Notes: generated by a model not told the origin, from the letters alone. Numbered from the stretch's first letter, positions 19,133 through 28,709 are shown. The stretch is DNA of 36,179 bases from Paludibacter sp. (GCA_003250325.1 QKGU01000191.1:1-36179); one strand, 5' to 3'. Made by a program: numbers and translations.

Positions 19133-19507
19133 GTGAAACGAATAATTGCATATAGTTTAACGTTGATGTCATTGCTGTTTGTAATGACATTTATCAACGT
19201 ATATTCCGGACAACAAATTTCCGAGAATAAAGTTATTTGTTCTTCACACTACGATGGGTCTCAATCGTTTTTCTCAGTGCCCGATTTTTCTTTAAATCTG
19301 ATTGGGAACGAAAATGTAAAAACTGAAATCGGTTCTCATTCTTCTTTTTCACGTCAACATTTCCAGCTTTTTCAATTCCGCATTATTCGAGCTAAGAAAT
19401 TAGTTCAACAGGAATTTCTTTCCTCATCCTTTTGGTATATTTCGCTCAAGCAAATGTACCAATACAGAGGGTATTATCTTTTCCATTTGTGCAAAATACT
19501 GATTTGA
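19133..19507 (+). CDS. small membrane-anchored hypothetical protein (module gene A1)
   Basis: N-terminal hydrophobic segment; C-terminus GYYLFHLCKILI shared with the ORF at 20410. Confidence 0.65.
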   Translation: MKRIIAYSLTLMSLLFVMTFINVYSGQQISENKVICSSHYDGSQSFFSVPDFSLNLIGNENVKTEIGSHSSFSRQHFQLFQFRIIRAKKLVQQEFLSSSFWYISLKQMYQYRGYYLFHLCKILI

Positions 19508-19509
19508 TT

Positions 19510-19575
19510 TTGTAAATCGTGGTTTGGCCTATGGTGGTCATCTTCAATTAAATTCTTCAAACAAACGATTTACAA
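19510..19575. promoter_or_regulatory. stem-loop between module genes A1 and B1
   Basis: ttgtaaatcgtggtttg (19510-19526) pairs imperfectly with caaacaaacgatttacaa (19558-19575). Confidence 0.6.
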
Positions 19576-19586
19576 ATTTATAATCT

Positions 19587-19611
19587 TGTAAGCATCAACA
19601 GTGTGCTTACA
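19587..19611. promoter_or_regulatory. palindrome upstream of module gene B1
   Basis: TGTAAGCA-N9-TGCTTACA, 18 bp before ATG at 19630. Confidence 0.55.
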
Positions 19612-19629
19612 CAAACTTTTTATATAAAA

Positions 19630-20157
19630 ATGGAAAATAAAGAATCAATCGAGCAGGCTCTCGATAAAATGAATATTAACATAATCAAGAAACAAAAAGT
19701 ATCTCCTTTGCAATCTGTTTCAATCTTTACGTCGGGAATAGTTTTATTAATAGTCAATTCCATGATGAATTTCGATTCGCAAAGTATTTTTCCTCCCATG
19801 CTTATCCTTTTAAGCTTTGCGCTGACGCTTTGGGGGCTTTTGAGTTTTATTTTCAGAAAGAAGATATATGTCAACAACATGGATAACCAGAAATTGGTAG
19901 CAAAAGAAGCATTATTTGATGTGAAAGAACGCGAGAAATTAGTCCGAATAATGGCGACCCAAAATTATCCGGAGCTAAAAAATCTGATAATTTCGAACCA
20001 CGATGGACTTAAGTTACGATATTTTGCGACGAAAGATGCTTCGCTTTGTTTTTCTCAGGTGATAGCTTATGTCCCATATGAATTCGTACGAATAACCGAT
20101 GTGCAGACACATGCGGGAGATGATGCTCAAAATCTTATTAAGTCTCTGAAATTGTAA
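19630..20157 (+). CDS. hypothetical two-TM protein with C-terminal soluble domain (module gene B1)
   Basis: ORF 19603-20157, likely ATG at 19630; LRYFATKDASLCFSQVIAYVPYEFVRITD similar to the ORF at 20954. Confidence 0.75.
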   Translation: MENKESIEQALDKMNINIIKKQKVSPLQSVSIFTSGIVLLIVNSMMNFDSQSIFPPMLILLSFALTLWGLLSFIFRKKIYVNNMDNQKLVAKEALFDVKEREKLVRIMATQNYPELKNLIISNHDGLKLRYFATKDASLCFSQVIAYVPYEFVRITDVQTHAGDDAQNLIKSLKL

Positions 20158-20168
20158 TAAATTTTATG

Positions 20169-20234
20169 TGTAAGTGATCGGATAAATGGCTTTTTGATAA
20201 TGGTTTGATTTGTCCGACACTTACTTTTCTATAA
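20169..20234. terminator. long-loop inverted repeat after B1, possible terminator
   Basis: gtaagtg(a)tcggataaa ... tttgtccgacacttac followed by ttttc. Confidence 0.5.
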
Positions 20235-20409
20235 ATAAGATGGTATAAGTAGTTACAAGTATTTAGTTACGAGTTACAAGGCTTATTCTTAGTACAATAT
20301 TTAAAAGAATCTATCATTAATTGATTTCAACTACATAATTGTCAAAAATACATAAAACAACAAATAAAAATATCAAATTGTATTGTAATTACAAATTAAA
20401 GTAGTAATT

Positions 20410-20838
20410 ATGTCGCAAATTATAGATTGTTTACAACAAAACAACATTGAAATTTATTTGAAACGTTTTATTTTATATAGCTGTTTGTTCATAGGATTAG
20501 TTCTTTGTGCCATATCCTATATTTCAAATACCGGATTAAAAAACAATTTTTCGGTAACGGAAAGTTTACTGTTAAAGAACTCTGAGCAATGCAGTATTAA
20601 TTCTGTTCGTTCGGAATCAAAAGATTTTGGTCAAAAGGAAGAACAACCTACCATTGTTGAGATTCAATCTGTCAACGAGCAACCTGTTTCGAATAATAAC
20701 TTTGAGTCGAAACTTTTATGCGCTAAAAATCTGACTCGCCTGCAATTTGTTTCCTCTTCTATAGAATATTTCATTCATTCATCTTTCCAACAATTAAATG
20801 GGCACTATCTGTATTTTCTTTGTAAAATTCTGATATAG
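20410..20838 (+). CDS. small membrane-anchored hypothetical protein (module gene A2)
   Basis: Hydrophobic segment LYSCLFIGLVLCAISYI; C-terminus SSFQQLNGHYLYFLCKILI parallels A1. Confidence 0.7.
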   Translation: MSQIIDCLQQNNIEIYLKRFILYSCLFIGLVLCAISYISNTGLKNNFSVTESLLLKNSEQCSINSVRSESKDFGQKEEQPTIVEIQSVNEQPVSNNNFESKLLCAKNLTRLQFVSSSIEYFIHSSFQQLNGHYLYFLCKILI

Positions 20839-20953
20839 ATCTACTTGTTCTCTGCCATACAAATCAATCTAATCGGAATGATTTGTCTAAATTCTTCATT
20901 TTTACAATTTTTCATTTGAATGCAGCATTGTATTCTAAATTCACTATATAGTT

Positions 20954-21520
20954 ATGGAACGTAATATATCAATCAATCATATATTGGAAACGATGGATCG
21001 GTCTATCGTTAAGAAGTATTTGCAATTACCTTTCAGAAGTTATTTGCTGGTAATTTTAGGAGTTTTCATCCTGTATTTTTCATATCGGCAGGGACGTGCG
21101 CACAAGGAGCTGTACGAGTCAGTAGAAATCATTGCAGGAATTGCATTGATTCTTTGGGGATTCTTGGTAGGTGTTGATGAAAAGTATTATTTTAAACATG
21201 TAAGGTCAAAAACAAAAATTTGCTTTCATGAAGTTTTTTTCGAGCGAAAGGATTTTCAGAAACTCACTTCCATTCTTGAGTCCGGTAATTTTGAAGAGCT
21301 AAATTCGTTACAAAAAACTTCAGGCTACCATGTGAAGTTGCGGATTGCATACACGGAGGATAAATCGTTTTGTATGGTTCAGGGAATTAAATATATTCCA
21401 TTTGAATATGCAGAACTGACCAATGCAAAACAGCTGGACGAATTTCAAACCGAGAAGCTTTTTGAATCAATTGAGTTTTCCGGTATTAATTCGAAATATC
21501 GTAGGCCATACTTAATCTGA
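20954..21520 (+). CDS. hypothetical two-TM protein, paralog of B1 (module gene B2)
   Basis: LRIAYTEDKSFCMVQGIKYIPFEYAELTNA aligns with the B1 C-terminal region; two hydrophobic segments. Confidence 0.75.
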   Translation: MERNISINHILETMDRSIVKKYLQLPFRSYLLVILGVFILYFSYRQGRAHKELYESVEIIAGIALILWGFLVGVDEKYYFKHVRSKTKICFHEVFFERKDFQKLTSILESGNFEELNSLQKTSGYHVKLRIAYTEDKSFCMVQGIKYIPFEYAELTNAKQLDEFQTEKLFESIEFSGINSKYRRPYLI

Positions 21521-21625
21521 TTTTTTTCGGATTAAGAAAGCAAAATTCGCTGTATAAATATTACTTTTGAACTGATTTTCGATATTGTAGAAATCAATAT
21601 GTTTTTCAGTTCAAAATTTACACGT

Positions 21626-22450
21626 ATGAAAAGAATTTATTATCTATTTTTGGCCTTTTCTCTTTCTTTTGTCGTTTCTGCACGCGTTCAGGTTGATACC
21701 GTTGCGATTTTTTCTGCAAAAATGAAAAAAGAAATAAAATCGGTTGTGATTGTTCCTGAGAATTATTCGAAGAAAAAAACGTATCCGGTTGTTTACCTGC
21801 TGCACGGATATAGCGACAATTATTCAAAATGGGTGAATACAGTACCAGCGATTAAAAAACTTTCAACTCAGTATCAATTTCTCATTGTTTGTCCGGATGG
21901 TGGCTTTAGTAGCTGGTACATCGATAGTCCTATCGATTCTACGTTTCAATACGAAAGCTATGTTACAAAAGATGTGATTAACTATGTCGATTCTCATTAT
22001 TCAACGATTAAGGACCGGAATTTCAGAGCGATTACCGGCCTTAGTATGGGAGGACATGGTGCTTTGTATCTGGCCATCCGAAACAAAGATCTTTTTGCTC
22101 ACGCAGGTAGCATGAGTGGAGGTGTGGATTTGAGATCGTCCACAAAGAAATATGATATAGCAAAACGAATCGGAGACATGGAAACAAATCCACGCGAATG
22201 GGACAATCGTTCGGTGGTAAATATGGTTTCGACACTAAAGAATAAAGAGTTGGATCTGATTATTGATTGTGGACTTTCCGATTTCTTTTATCAGATAAAT
22301 GCTGCACTTCACAGACGCCTTGTGTCTTTAAATATCGATCATGATTATATCGAACGTCCCGGAGTTCACAATTGGGAGTATTGGACCAATTCGGTGCAAT
22401 ATCAATTTTTGTTTTTCAACGACTGTTTTGAAAAGGCACGAAAAAAATAA
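21626..22450 (+). CDS. secreted esterase family protein (esterase D/S-formylglutathione-hydrolase-like)
   Basis: YPVVYLLHGYSDNYSKW...ITGLSMGGHGALYLAIRNKDLFAHAGSMSGG...HNWEYW; ORF starts at 21599, ATG at 21626 begins the signal peptide. Confidence 0.9.
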   Translation: MKRIYYLFLAFSLSFVVSARVQVDTVAIFSAKMKKEIKSVVIVPENYSKKKTYPVVYLLHGYSDNYSKWVNTVPAIKKLSTQYQFLIVCPDGGFSSWYIDSPIDSTFQYESYVTKDVINYVDSHYSTIKDRNFRAITGLSMGGHGALYLAIRNKDLFAHAGSMSGGVDLRSSTKKYDIAKRIGDMETNPREWDNRSVVNMVSTLKNKELDLIIDCGLSDFFYQINAALHRRLVSLNIDHDYIERPGVHNWEYWTNSVQYQFLFFNDCFEKARKK

Positions 22451-22512
22451 ATCCGATATTTATTTTAATTGCAATAGGGTCACATAAATTTGAATATCAA
22501 TATATTAATAAA

Positions 22513-22550
22513 AGTCCCGCTAAACATTTGTGTTAGCAGGACTTTTTTGT
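22513..22550 (+). terminator. intrinsic terminator
   Basis: agtcccgctaa...ttagcaggacttttttg. Confidence 0.75.
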
Positions 22551-22704
22551 TTCTAAGGGTTTACCTTAATCAAAAATCAGGGTTTTCCCCAATAGTATTT
22601 TTAGTAAACTAAATTAACTTTGTGGTATTAAAAATAATATTTTGAAATTAGGTAGCTAGTTTACGAACAACTTTAAACGATTCAACTTTTAAATGTAAAA
22701 ACAC

Positions 22705-23742
22705 ATGAAAAAAAATTTAACAATATGCGTAATTATAACACTATTAGTGTTTAGTGCTCAGGCAGAGAAAAAAGTTACTTATGGCAAGAGTACGTTTACA
22801 CTTTATCAACCGGTAGCGGGACTTGCTCCACTTCCAACATGTGGCTTTGTTCCTACAGCACCAGGCTATACCCTCAAAAATAAAAATTATGGTCCGGGAA
22901 CTTACTATTGCTATGCTCCCGGAACAATTGCCGCTACAAGTTATAAATGTATACTGACTGAAATCCGCAATTGGGTTGGATATAAACCCGATGCTGTGAA
23001 AGAATTTGCAACAAAAAAGGGACTGACTCTTTTAGATGAGAAAGCAATGAAGAAATTATTCAAAAATTCCAGCTTTCCTCAATCAGGCTTAATGTATCAG
23101 TTAACTGAAAATAGTTGGATACAATTCGATATTGCAGAACTGGAGCACAGTAATGTAAAGGTCGGCGAACCTTTAGAACAAATAGTTAAAAATGCAACTT
23201 TTATTGAAAAAATCACTCAGAATACCGATACTGTACTCAACAGAATGTACCGCTTTTGGAATGATGGAGTGCGTTTTTCCGACTACGCTACTATTACACA
23301 TTTAAATGCAAAAGCTCGCGCCACACCACCTAATGACCCAAACCCAAATAATTTTTCTATAGGAGAAGTTCTTAACCCTAAAAAAGGCTTTTACCAGCTT
23401 TCGTTTGCAGAAGGAAAACCGGGTTATGTTTGGCATAGTTATGATAAAGTGGTCAGCGAAAATCTTCAGAAACCTGATTTTGCCGCCAAAGGGCAAGCAG
23501 GGTTTAACGACTTACTTGCAGCCTGCGAATTTTCGATGAATATGGGAATGGCCGGAAAAAATTTATATGTTAGCTACACCGTTCATTCCAGATTGTATAA
23601 TGATTTGGAACCCGGTAAAACATGGCAACAAGAAATGGCTTTGAGAAAGGATAATGAGGCCAAATCAAAGGCGGCAATGCAACAAGTACAAAAATCCAAT
23701 TCAACGGCAATGGAGAAATTGTATAAAGAGATTTTCAAATAA
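22705..23742 (+). CDS. hypothetical secreted protein
   Basis: Signal peptide MKKNLTICVIITLLVFSAQA; no family recognised. Confidence 0.75.
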   Translation: MKKNLTICVIITLLVFSAQAEKKVTYGKSTFTLYQPVAGLAPLPTCGFVPTAPGYTLKNKNYGPGTYYCYAPGTIAATSYKCILTEIRNWVGYKPDAVKEFATKKGLTLLDEKAMKKLFKNSSFPQSGLMYQLTENSWIQFDIAELEHSNVKVGEPLEQIVKNATFIEKITQNTDTVLNRMYRFWNDGVRFSDYATITHLNAKARATPPNDPNPNNFSIGEVLNPKKGFYQLSFAEGKPGYVWHSYDKVVSENLQKPDFAAKGQAGFNDLLAACEFSMNMGMAGKNLYVSYTVHSRLYNDLEPGKTWQQEMALRKDNEAKSKAAMQQVQKSNSTAMEKLYKEIFK

Positions 23743-23828
23743 AAGAAACAGTTTTTTTATAAACTTCGTCAATGTTCTAGGCATAAAATTATAAGCAATT
23801 CGAAAAAAATCAATTAAAGAAACAATAT

Positions 23829-24941
23829 ATGAAAACAGTTCTACCATCATTTAAGTCATCCAACAGGTGTTTTTCTTACGTGGCATTGCTTCTAATGCTA
23901 AATGTGTTCTCTGCCTGGGCTATACCTACAAACCCACCATCAGGTTTGGTTTATACGCCAAATTCTATAACAATAGTTGTAAACAATGCCGTTTCAGTAA
24001 CGCCTTCTGTTTCGGGAAATGTTGAATTTTACAGCATCGCTCCCGAATTACCAACAGGTGTAACAATAAATTCATCGACAGGAGAAATTTCGGGAACGCC
24101 AACGGCTACGTCTGCACCAAAAAGATACACGATTACAGCTTCAAATGAATTTGGAAGCACAACAGCTATTTTTGAGTTGGTCGTTAACTCCCCAACCTCC
24201 GATTATCATACTATTTATGTGACAGGAACTTTAAATCAGTTTAGTGATATGATGGATCAGTGGAATGGAGAAGAAGTAAAAACAGGCGATAGTTTTACAG
24301 CCAGTTTCAGCTATGATAGGAATACAACTGACAATAACTCTCCAACTGATGTTGGAGATTATTGGTATATAGATCCAAACTGCCTTTATGTTCTTGAAAT
24401 TAACAATATGGTGTTCAAAAGCAAAGTGTGCGCAGACAACAATCTTTTAGAAATAATAAACCGTCCAAATTGTGATGTTTTATTATTCAGGACGTATGAT
24501 TGTGAAACTCCGTATAGTGGATATGTAATTGAATGGCAAATGAATGACAACACCGGAACAACATTCGATAGCGATGTTATACCGGAAAGATTTGATTTTT
24601 CGAAGTTCTCGGGAACAGTAACGATATATAATTATGATATGGTTTATTTTGGCTTTAGTGCTGCCTCAATTTCCCAAAGCGGAAATGAAGTTGGAGTGCC
24701 AACCGCATTAATAACAGCAGAAGAGAATCAGTCAAAGGTATACATATCGGATAATAGGCTGACAATAACCAACGTAAAAGAAAAAAGCGATATTTACATA
24801 TATGACCTGAAAGGTAATTTGCTAGTCACCGAAGAATATTCAGGCAAATCAATCAATATAGGAAATTTTGCAAAAGGCATTTATATTGTACGTCACACTT
24901 CAGTCGATGGCTCGCTCGTTTCATCTAAAATTATGAGATGA
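23829..24941 (+). CDS. secreted protein with putative Ig (He_PIG-like) domain and T9SS C-terminal domain
   Basis: PELPTGVTINSSTGEISGTPTATSAPKRYTITASNEFGSTTAIFELVV; C-terminal KSINIGNFAKGIYIVRHTSVDGSLVSSKIMR. Confidence 0.85.
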   Translation: MKTVLPSFKSSNRCFSYVALLLMLNVFSAWAIPTNPPSGLVYTPNSITIVVNNAVSVTPSVSGNVEFYSIAPELPTGVTINSSTGEISGTPTATSAPKRYTITASNEFGSTTAIFELVVNSPTSDYHTIYVTGTLNQFSDMMDQWNGEEVKTGDSFTASFSYDRNTTDNNSPTDVGDYWYIDPNCLYVLEINNMVFKSKVCADNNLLEIINRPNCDVLLFRTYDCETPYSGYVIEWQMNDNTGTTFDSDVIPERFDFSKFSGTVTIYNYDMVYFGFSAASISQSGNEVGVPTALITAEENQSKVYISDNRLTITNVKEKSDIYIYDLKGNLLVTEEYSGKSINIGNFAKGIYIVRHTSVDGSLVSSKIMR

Positions 24942-25297
24942 TATAAACTGTGTACATTAGTTTAGTTTAAAACATTTGGAGCTGTGTTATTTGACGCAGC
25001 TCTATTTTTTTAGGTTTATGTTCAACAGAGTAAAAAAGATATAGCTTTTTTTAATGACCATATAAAATTCACTTAATAATTAATAGCCGTTTGTTTGGGT
25101 TATATTGTTTTTTATTATTTCTTTGCAGTCGCACTAATCGAGTGCAGTCTAGTCAATTAAAACAGTATGAAAGCAGGAAAGAAGAGTTTTCATAGCTTTG
25201 TACTGAGAAGCAAGTTCTTTTTTTAATACATCAACTACACACAAAAGCGCAAAAAAAGCTTTGAATAAAAATAATTGTTGAACTAAAAAAATGACCT

Positions 25298-25777
25298 ATG
25301 AAAAAACTTGTTTTATTATTTGTGGTTGGATTCCTGATTGCATCGTGCAACCAGCAACCAAAACCGGTTATGGACTCTATGCAATCCATGCAGGGAGTGA
25401 AAGATGCCTGTTGTGATACGGTAAGAGATGGTGTTTTTATCCATATTACCGAAAGTTACAACGATCCGCATCGGGTTTTGATGCCGTTGAAAATGGCCGT
25501 AATGATGGCTAAAGACAAGGATGTGCTGGTTTATATGGATATTCATGCCGTGGAACTTGCTGTAAAAACAGCAAAAGATTTGAACTTTGCCGATTTTGAG
25601 TCGTTCAGAACGTACATTAAACAATTGAATGAAATGAAAGTTGGTGTTTACGCATGTCCAACCTGCCTTAAAATTGCCGGATTTAAACCCGAAGATTTGA
25701 TGGAAGGAATTCAGGTTGCTCAAAAGGACAAGTTTTTTAATTTTACTAAAGGTCGGATAATTACTTTAGATTATTAA
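25298..25777 (+). CDS. DsrE-family-like lipoprotein
   Basis: Lipobox LIASC; MPLKMAVMMAKDKDVLVYMDIHAVELAVK...VGVYACPTCLKIAGFKPEDLMEGIQVAQKDKFFNF. Confidence 0.75.
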   Translation: MKKLVLLFVVGFLIASCNQQPKPVMDSMQSMQGVKDACCDTVRDGVFIHITESYNDPHRVLMPLKMAVMMAKDKDVLVYMDIHAVELAVKTAKDLNFADFESFRTYIKQLNEMKVGVYACPTCLKIAGFKPEDLMEGIQVAQKDKFFNFTKGRIITLDY

Positions 25778-25805
25778 ACGGATTAAATATTATTCATTTT
25801 TTCAA

Positions 25806-25838
25806 AAGAGAAGCCAGATTTTGTGCTTCTCTTTTTTT
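25806..25838 (+). terminator. intrinsic terminator after the DsrE-like gene
   Basis: agagaagc...gcttctctttttttg. Confidence 0.75.
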
Positions 25839-25877
25839 GTTTTTGCCTAAAATATATTCTGTTAAAATACGATTGTA

Positions 25878-25910
25878 TTGAACATAAGTTCATAACTATT
25901 CGTATCTTTG
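25878..25910 (+). promoter_or_regulatory. candidate Bacteroidetes promoter for the DUF134 operon
   Basis: ttg (25878) ... TATCTTTG (25903-25910). Confidence 0.45.
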
Positions 25911-25960
25911 CGCTGATTTTACTAGTAAATAGTCAATGACATAAATTGTAAATAATAACT

Positions 25961-26368
25961 ATGCCCCGCCCGAAACAAGAACGAAAAATAGATTCACCGC
26001 CACTGATGCAAGGATTTAAACCATTTGGTATTCCCCGAAATGCTCTGGAATCGGTGATCTTGCAATACGATGAGTACGAAGCCATCCGTCTGTTGGATTA
26101 CGATGGTTTGAATCAGGAACAAGCATCCGAACGAATGAATGTTTCGCGCCCCACGTTGACAAGAATTTACGAGAATGCCCGCAGAACGATAGCAAAGGCT
26201 TTAATTGAAGGAAAAATGATAATGATTGAAGGAGGCAATGTTCAGTTTAATAAAATGTGGTTTCGTTGCCGAAAATGTCATAAGCTGATCGATGGAATGG
26301 AAAACCATGTGAAGTGTAGCGATTGTAAGAATTTTAGTGTGGATGAATTAATTCCTATAAACAAATGA
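25961..26368 (+). CDS. DUF134 family DNA-binding protein
   Basis: MPRPKQERKIDSPPLMQGFKPFGIPRNALESVILQYDEYEAIRLLDYDGLNQEQASERMNVSRPTLTRIYENARRTIAKALIEGKMIMIEGG. Confidence 0.92.
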   Translation: MPRPKQERKIDSPPLMQGFKPFGIPRNALESVILQYDEYEAIRLLDYDGLNQEQASERMNVSRPTLTRIYENARRTIAKALIEGKMIMIEGGNVQFNKMWFRCRKCHKLIDGMENHVKCSDCKNFSVDELIPINK

Positions 26369-27195
26369 AATTACAGGTATTATCAGATAACAGGCAACTT
26401 TTTCAGTCGTTGAAAAAAGAGCACGGATTAAGTATTTATTTGGAAACCGAAAAACATAAATGCTTGCTCGATACGGGTGCTTCCGATTATTTTATCCAAA
26501 ACGCTTCGGAAATAGAAGTGTATGTGGAAGAGATCGATTACGTTTTCATATCTCACGGTCATTCGGATCATATCGGAGGTTTGATTGATTTCCTGAATAT
26601 AAATAAAAAGGCAAAAGTAATACTTTCGGAAAATGCGCTTTTGCAACGTTTTTTCTCGTTAAGGAAAGGGTTGCGTGAAATAAGCGCAAACAAAGAATTG
26701 CGACAATTTAAAGATCGATTTGTATTTGTAGATTCTTATACTGTATTCGACGATGAAATTCATGTTTTCCCGTGCAATGTTTGCCATTTCCCAACGCCGA
26801 AAGCTAATAAAACACTTATGAAAAAAGTGGGAGATGAGTTGACGAACGATGATTTTAATCACGAACTTGTATTTAGTTTCGGCAAAGACCGTCAGGTGGT
26901 TTACACCGGTTGTGCTCATTGTGGTATCATGAATATTCTGGATTCGGTTGTGAAAACAGTAAAGAAGCCTGTGGCTGCATTGATAGGCGGTTTTCATCTC
27001 CTTGATGGAGATGATCTGTACGAATCTGAAAAAGAAATTGATGAAATAGTGGAATTTCTGAATGCCGGTTTTGCCGATACCAGTTTTTATACCGGGCATT
27101 GCACCGGAGTAAAAGCATATAGCCAAATGAAACAAAAATTAGGATCGCGGTTGAATTTGTTTTATGCAGGATTTACTGTAAATATCAACATTTAA
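26365..27195 (+). CDS. MBL-fold metallo-hydrolase
   Basis: CLLDTGASDYFIQNASE...VFISHGHSDHIGGL...VYTGCAHCGIMNIL...GGFHLLDGD...TGHCTG; overlaps the DUF134 gene end by 4 bp. Confidence 0.92.
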   Translation: MKLQVLSDNRQLFQSLKKEHGLSIYLETEKHKCLLDTGASDYFIQNASEIEVYVEEIDYVFISHGHSDHIGGLIDFLNINKKAKVILSENALLQRFFSLRKGLREISANKELRQFKDRFVFVDSYTVFDDEIHVFPCNVCHFPTPKANKTLMKKVGDELTNDDFNHELVFSFGKDRQVVYTGCAHCGIMNILDSVVKTVKKPVAALIGGFHLLDGDDLYESEKEIDEIVEFLNAGFADTSFYTGHCTGVKAYSQMKQKLGSRLNLFYAGFTVNINI

Positions 27196-27207
27196 ACAGA
27201 TAAAATT

Positions 27208-27369
27208 ATGGCACGTCTAAACGGAAAAGGACCTGAAGAAAAAGGTTCGGCAACAGGCAGAGGTTTAGGAAATTGCGGTGGGAATAGAAAAGTATCTTCA
27301 GAAAGATATCAGCTTGGGCAAGGCATGGGTAAAAGAAGAAAAGCAGGATTAATAGTAACTAAAAATTAA
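27208..27369 (+). CDS. small DUF5320-like protein, 53 aa (absent from the supplied ORF track)
   Basis: MARLNGKGPEEKGSATGRGLGNCGGNRKVSSERYQLGQGMGKRRKAGLIVTKN, matching the GxGPxGxGxxTGRGxGxC pattern. Confidence 0.75.
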   Translation: MARLNGKGPEEKGSATGRGLGNCGGNRKVSSERYQLGQGMGKRRKAGLIVTKN

Positions 27370-27372
27370 ATA

Positions 27373-27759
27373 ATGAATATGAAAATTGCCGTACCAACAA
27401 AGCAAGGAAACCGCATTGACGATCATTTCGGGCATTGTGAGTTTTACAGTATTTTTACTGTAGATGATAATCAGATAGTTGAAAAACAAATTCTTCAATC
27501 GCCACAAGGTTGCGGTTGTAAATCAAATATCGCTTTCGATCTGGCTAATATTGATGTGAAAGTGATGCTTGCGGGAGGAATTGGTGAAGGAGCTATTAAT
27601 AAATTAGCATCTCAAAAAATTAAGGTTGTCAGAAATTGTAAAGGCGATGTTGATGATCTGGTAAAAGATTTTTTGGCGGGAAACCTGATTGATGGAGGTT
27701 TAAGTTGTGCAGCTCATGCAAACCACAATCAGGCGGGAGACCACGTTTGTAATCACTAA
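27373..27759 (+). CDS. dinitrogenase iron-molybdenum cofactor-binding (NifX/NifB C-terminal-like) protein
   Basis: MKIAVPTKQGNRIDDHFGHCEFYSIFTVDDNQIVEKQ...VMLAGGIGEGAINKLASQKIKVVRN. Confidence 0.92.
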   Translation: MNMKIAVPTKQGNRIDDHFGHCEFYSIFTVDDNQIVEKQILQSPQGCGCKSNIAFDLANIDVKVMLAGGIGEGAINKLASQKIKVVRNCKGDVDDLVKDFLAGNLIDGGLSCAAHANHNQAGDHVCNH

Positions 27760-27832
27760 AATAGTGATAATTATACTTACTATTCATTTTCTAAAAAAAT
27801 GGTAAATAGTAAATTATCTAATTGTAAAAAAA

Positions 27833-28249
27833 ATGATTACACACGAATATCAGTTCAGGGTGGCTTATCCTGATACCGATCAGATGGGAACAATGCATCA
27901 TGCCAACTATGTAAAGTATTACGAACTTGCCAGATGGGAGTTGTTTCGTAGTATTGGCGTACCTTACAATTCAATTGAAGAGGCCGGAGTAATGTGCCCG
28001 GTCATTCGAATGAATTTCAGGTTTGTAAAAACTACGCGTTATGATGAATTATTAACGGTAAAAACGCGCCTAAAAGCCATGAAAGGGGTTAGAATGTGGT
28101 TTACCTATCATTTGTACAACGAGAAAAACGAGTTGATAAATGAAGCTGAAACAGAAATTGCTTTTGTAGGACGTGATAATTGGAAACCTTCTCCGGCTCC
28201 CGATTTCTTATTGAATGCCATTGAAAATTATCGAAAATATGAAAATTGA
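27833..28249 (+). CDS. acyl-CoA thioesterase, YbgC/FadM family
   Basis: FRVAYPDTDQMGTMHHANYVKYYELARWELFRSIGVPY. Confidence 0.93.
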   Translation: MITHEYQFRVAYPDTDQMGTMHHANYVKYYELARWELFRSIGVPYNSIEEAGVMCPVIRMNFRFVKTTRYDELLTVKTRLKAMKGVRMWFTYHLYNEKNELINEAETEIAFVGRDNWKPSPAPDFLLNAIENYRKYEN

Positions 28250-28709
28250 TGTTTCAGGAAGAGTTCAGCAAGCAGTGAGTTTTTTTGAAGAAGGCTATAA
28301 TTGCTCTCAGGCGGTATTTATGGCTTATTCAGATTTATATGGGATCGATCAGGAAACTGCAGCTAAACTGGCTACTTCTTTTGGTGGTGGAATGGGGCGT
28401 TTACGTGAGATTTGCGGTGCCTTAAGCGGTGCTTTTCTGGTGCTTGGGTTGCACTATCCATATGTCAATGTTTCCGACCGTAAATCGAAAAACGAAAACT
28501 ACAAAGTGGTACAGAAAGTAGCCAATGACTTCAAACTGGAAATGGGATCGTATATTTGCGCAGATTTATTGAAAGTAAAAAGAGAAGCACAATCACCTGA
28601 ATCTGCAGAACGCACCTCCGAATATTACGAATCGAGACCTTGCGCTCGTTGTGTGGCTGTTGCAGCTAGAATTATTGAAGAAGAAATCACTTTGGATAAA
28701 ACGAAATAA
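28239..28709 (+). CDS. C_GCAxxG_C_C family redox protein
   Basis: GYNCSQAVFMAY...SFGGGMGRLREICGALSGAFLVLG...C; likely start at 28239, overlapping the upstream gene. Confidence 0.88.
   Translation: MKIDVSGRVQQAVSFFEEGYNCSQAVFMAYSDLYGIDQETAAKLATSFGGGMGRLREICGALSGAFLVLGLHYPYVNVSDRKSKNENYKVVQKVANDFKLEMGSYICADLLKVKREAQSPESAERTSEYYESRPCARCVAVAARIIEEEITLDKTK

Noticed and set aside
20821-20838. LCKILI tail as a CaaX prenylation box
   Set aside because: Cys is at position -5, not -4, and prenylation is not expected in bacteria
25131-25145. gcact-aatcg-agtgc hairpin as an ncRNA or tRNA fragment
   Set aside because: Only 5 bp, no cloverleaf or other conserved RNA features nearby
26659-27135. 158-aa antisense ORF
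   Set aside because: Lies wholly opposite the MBL-fold hydrolase gene; no independent support
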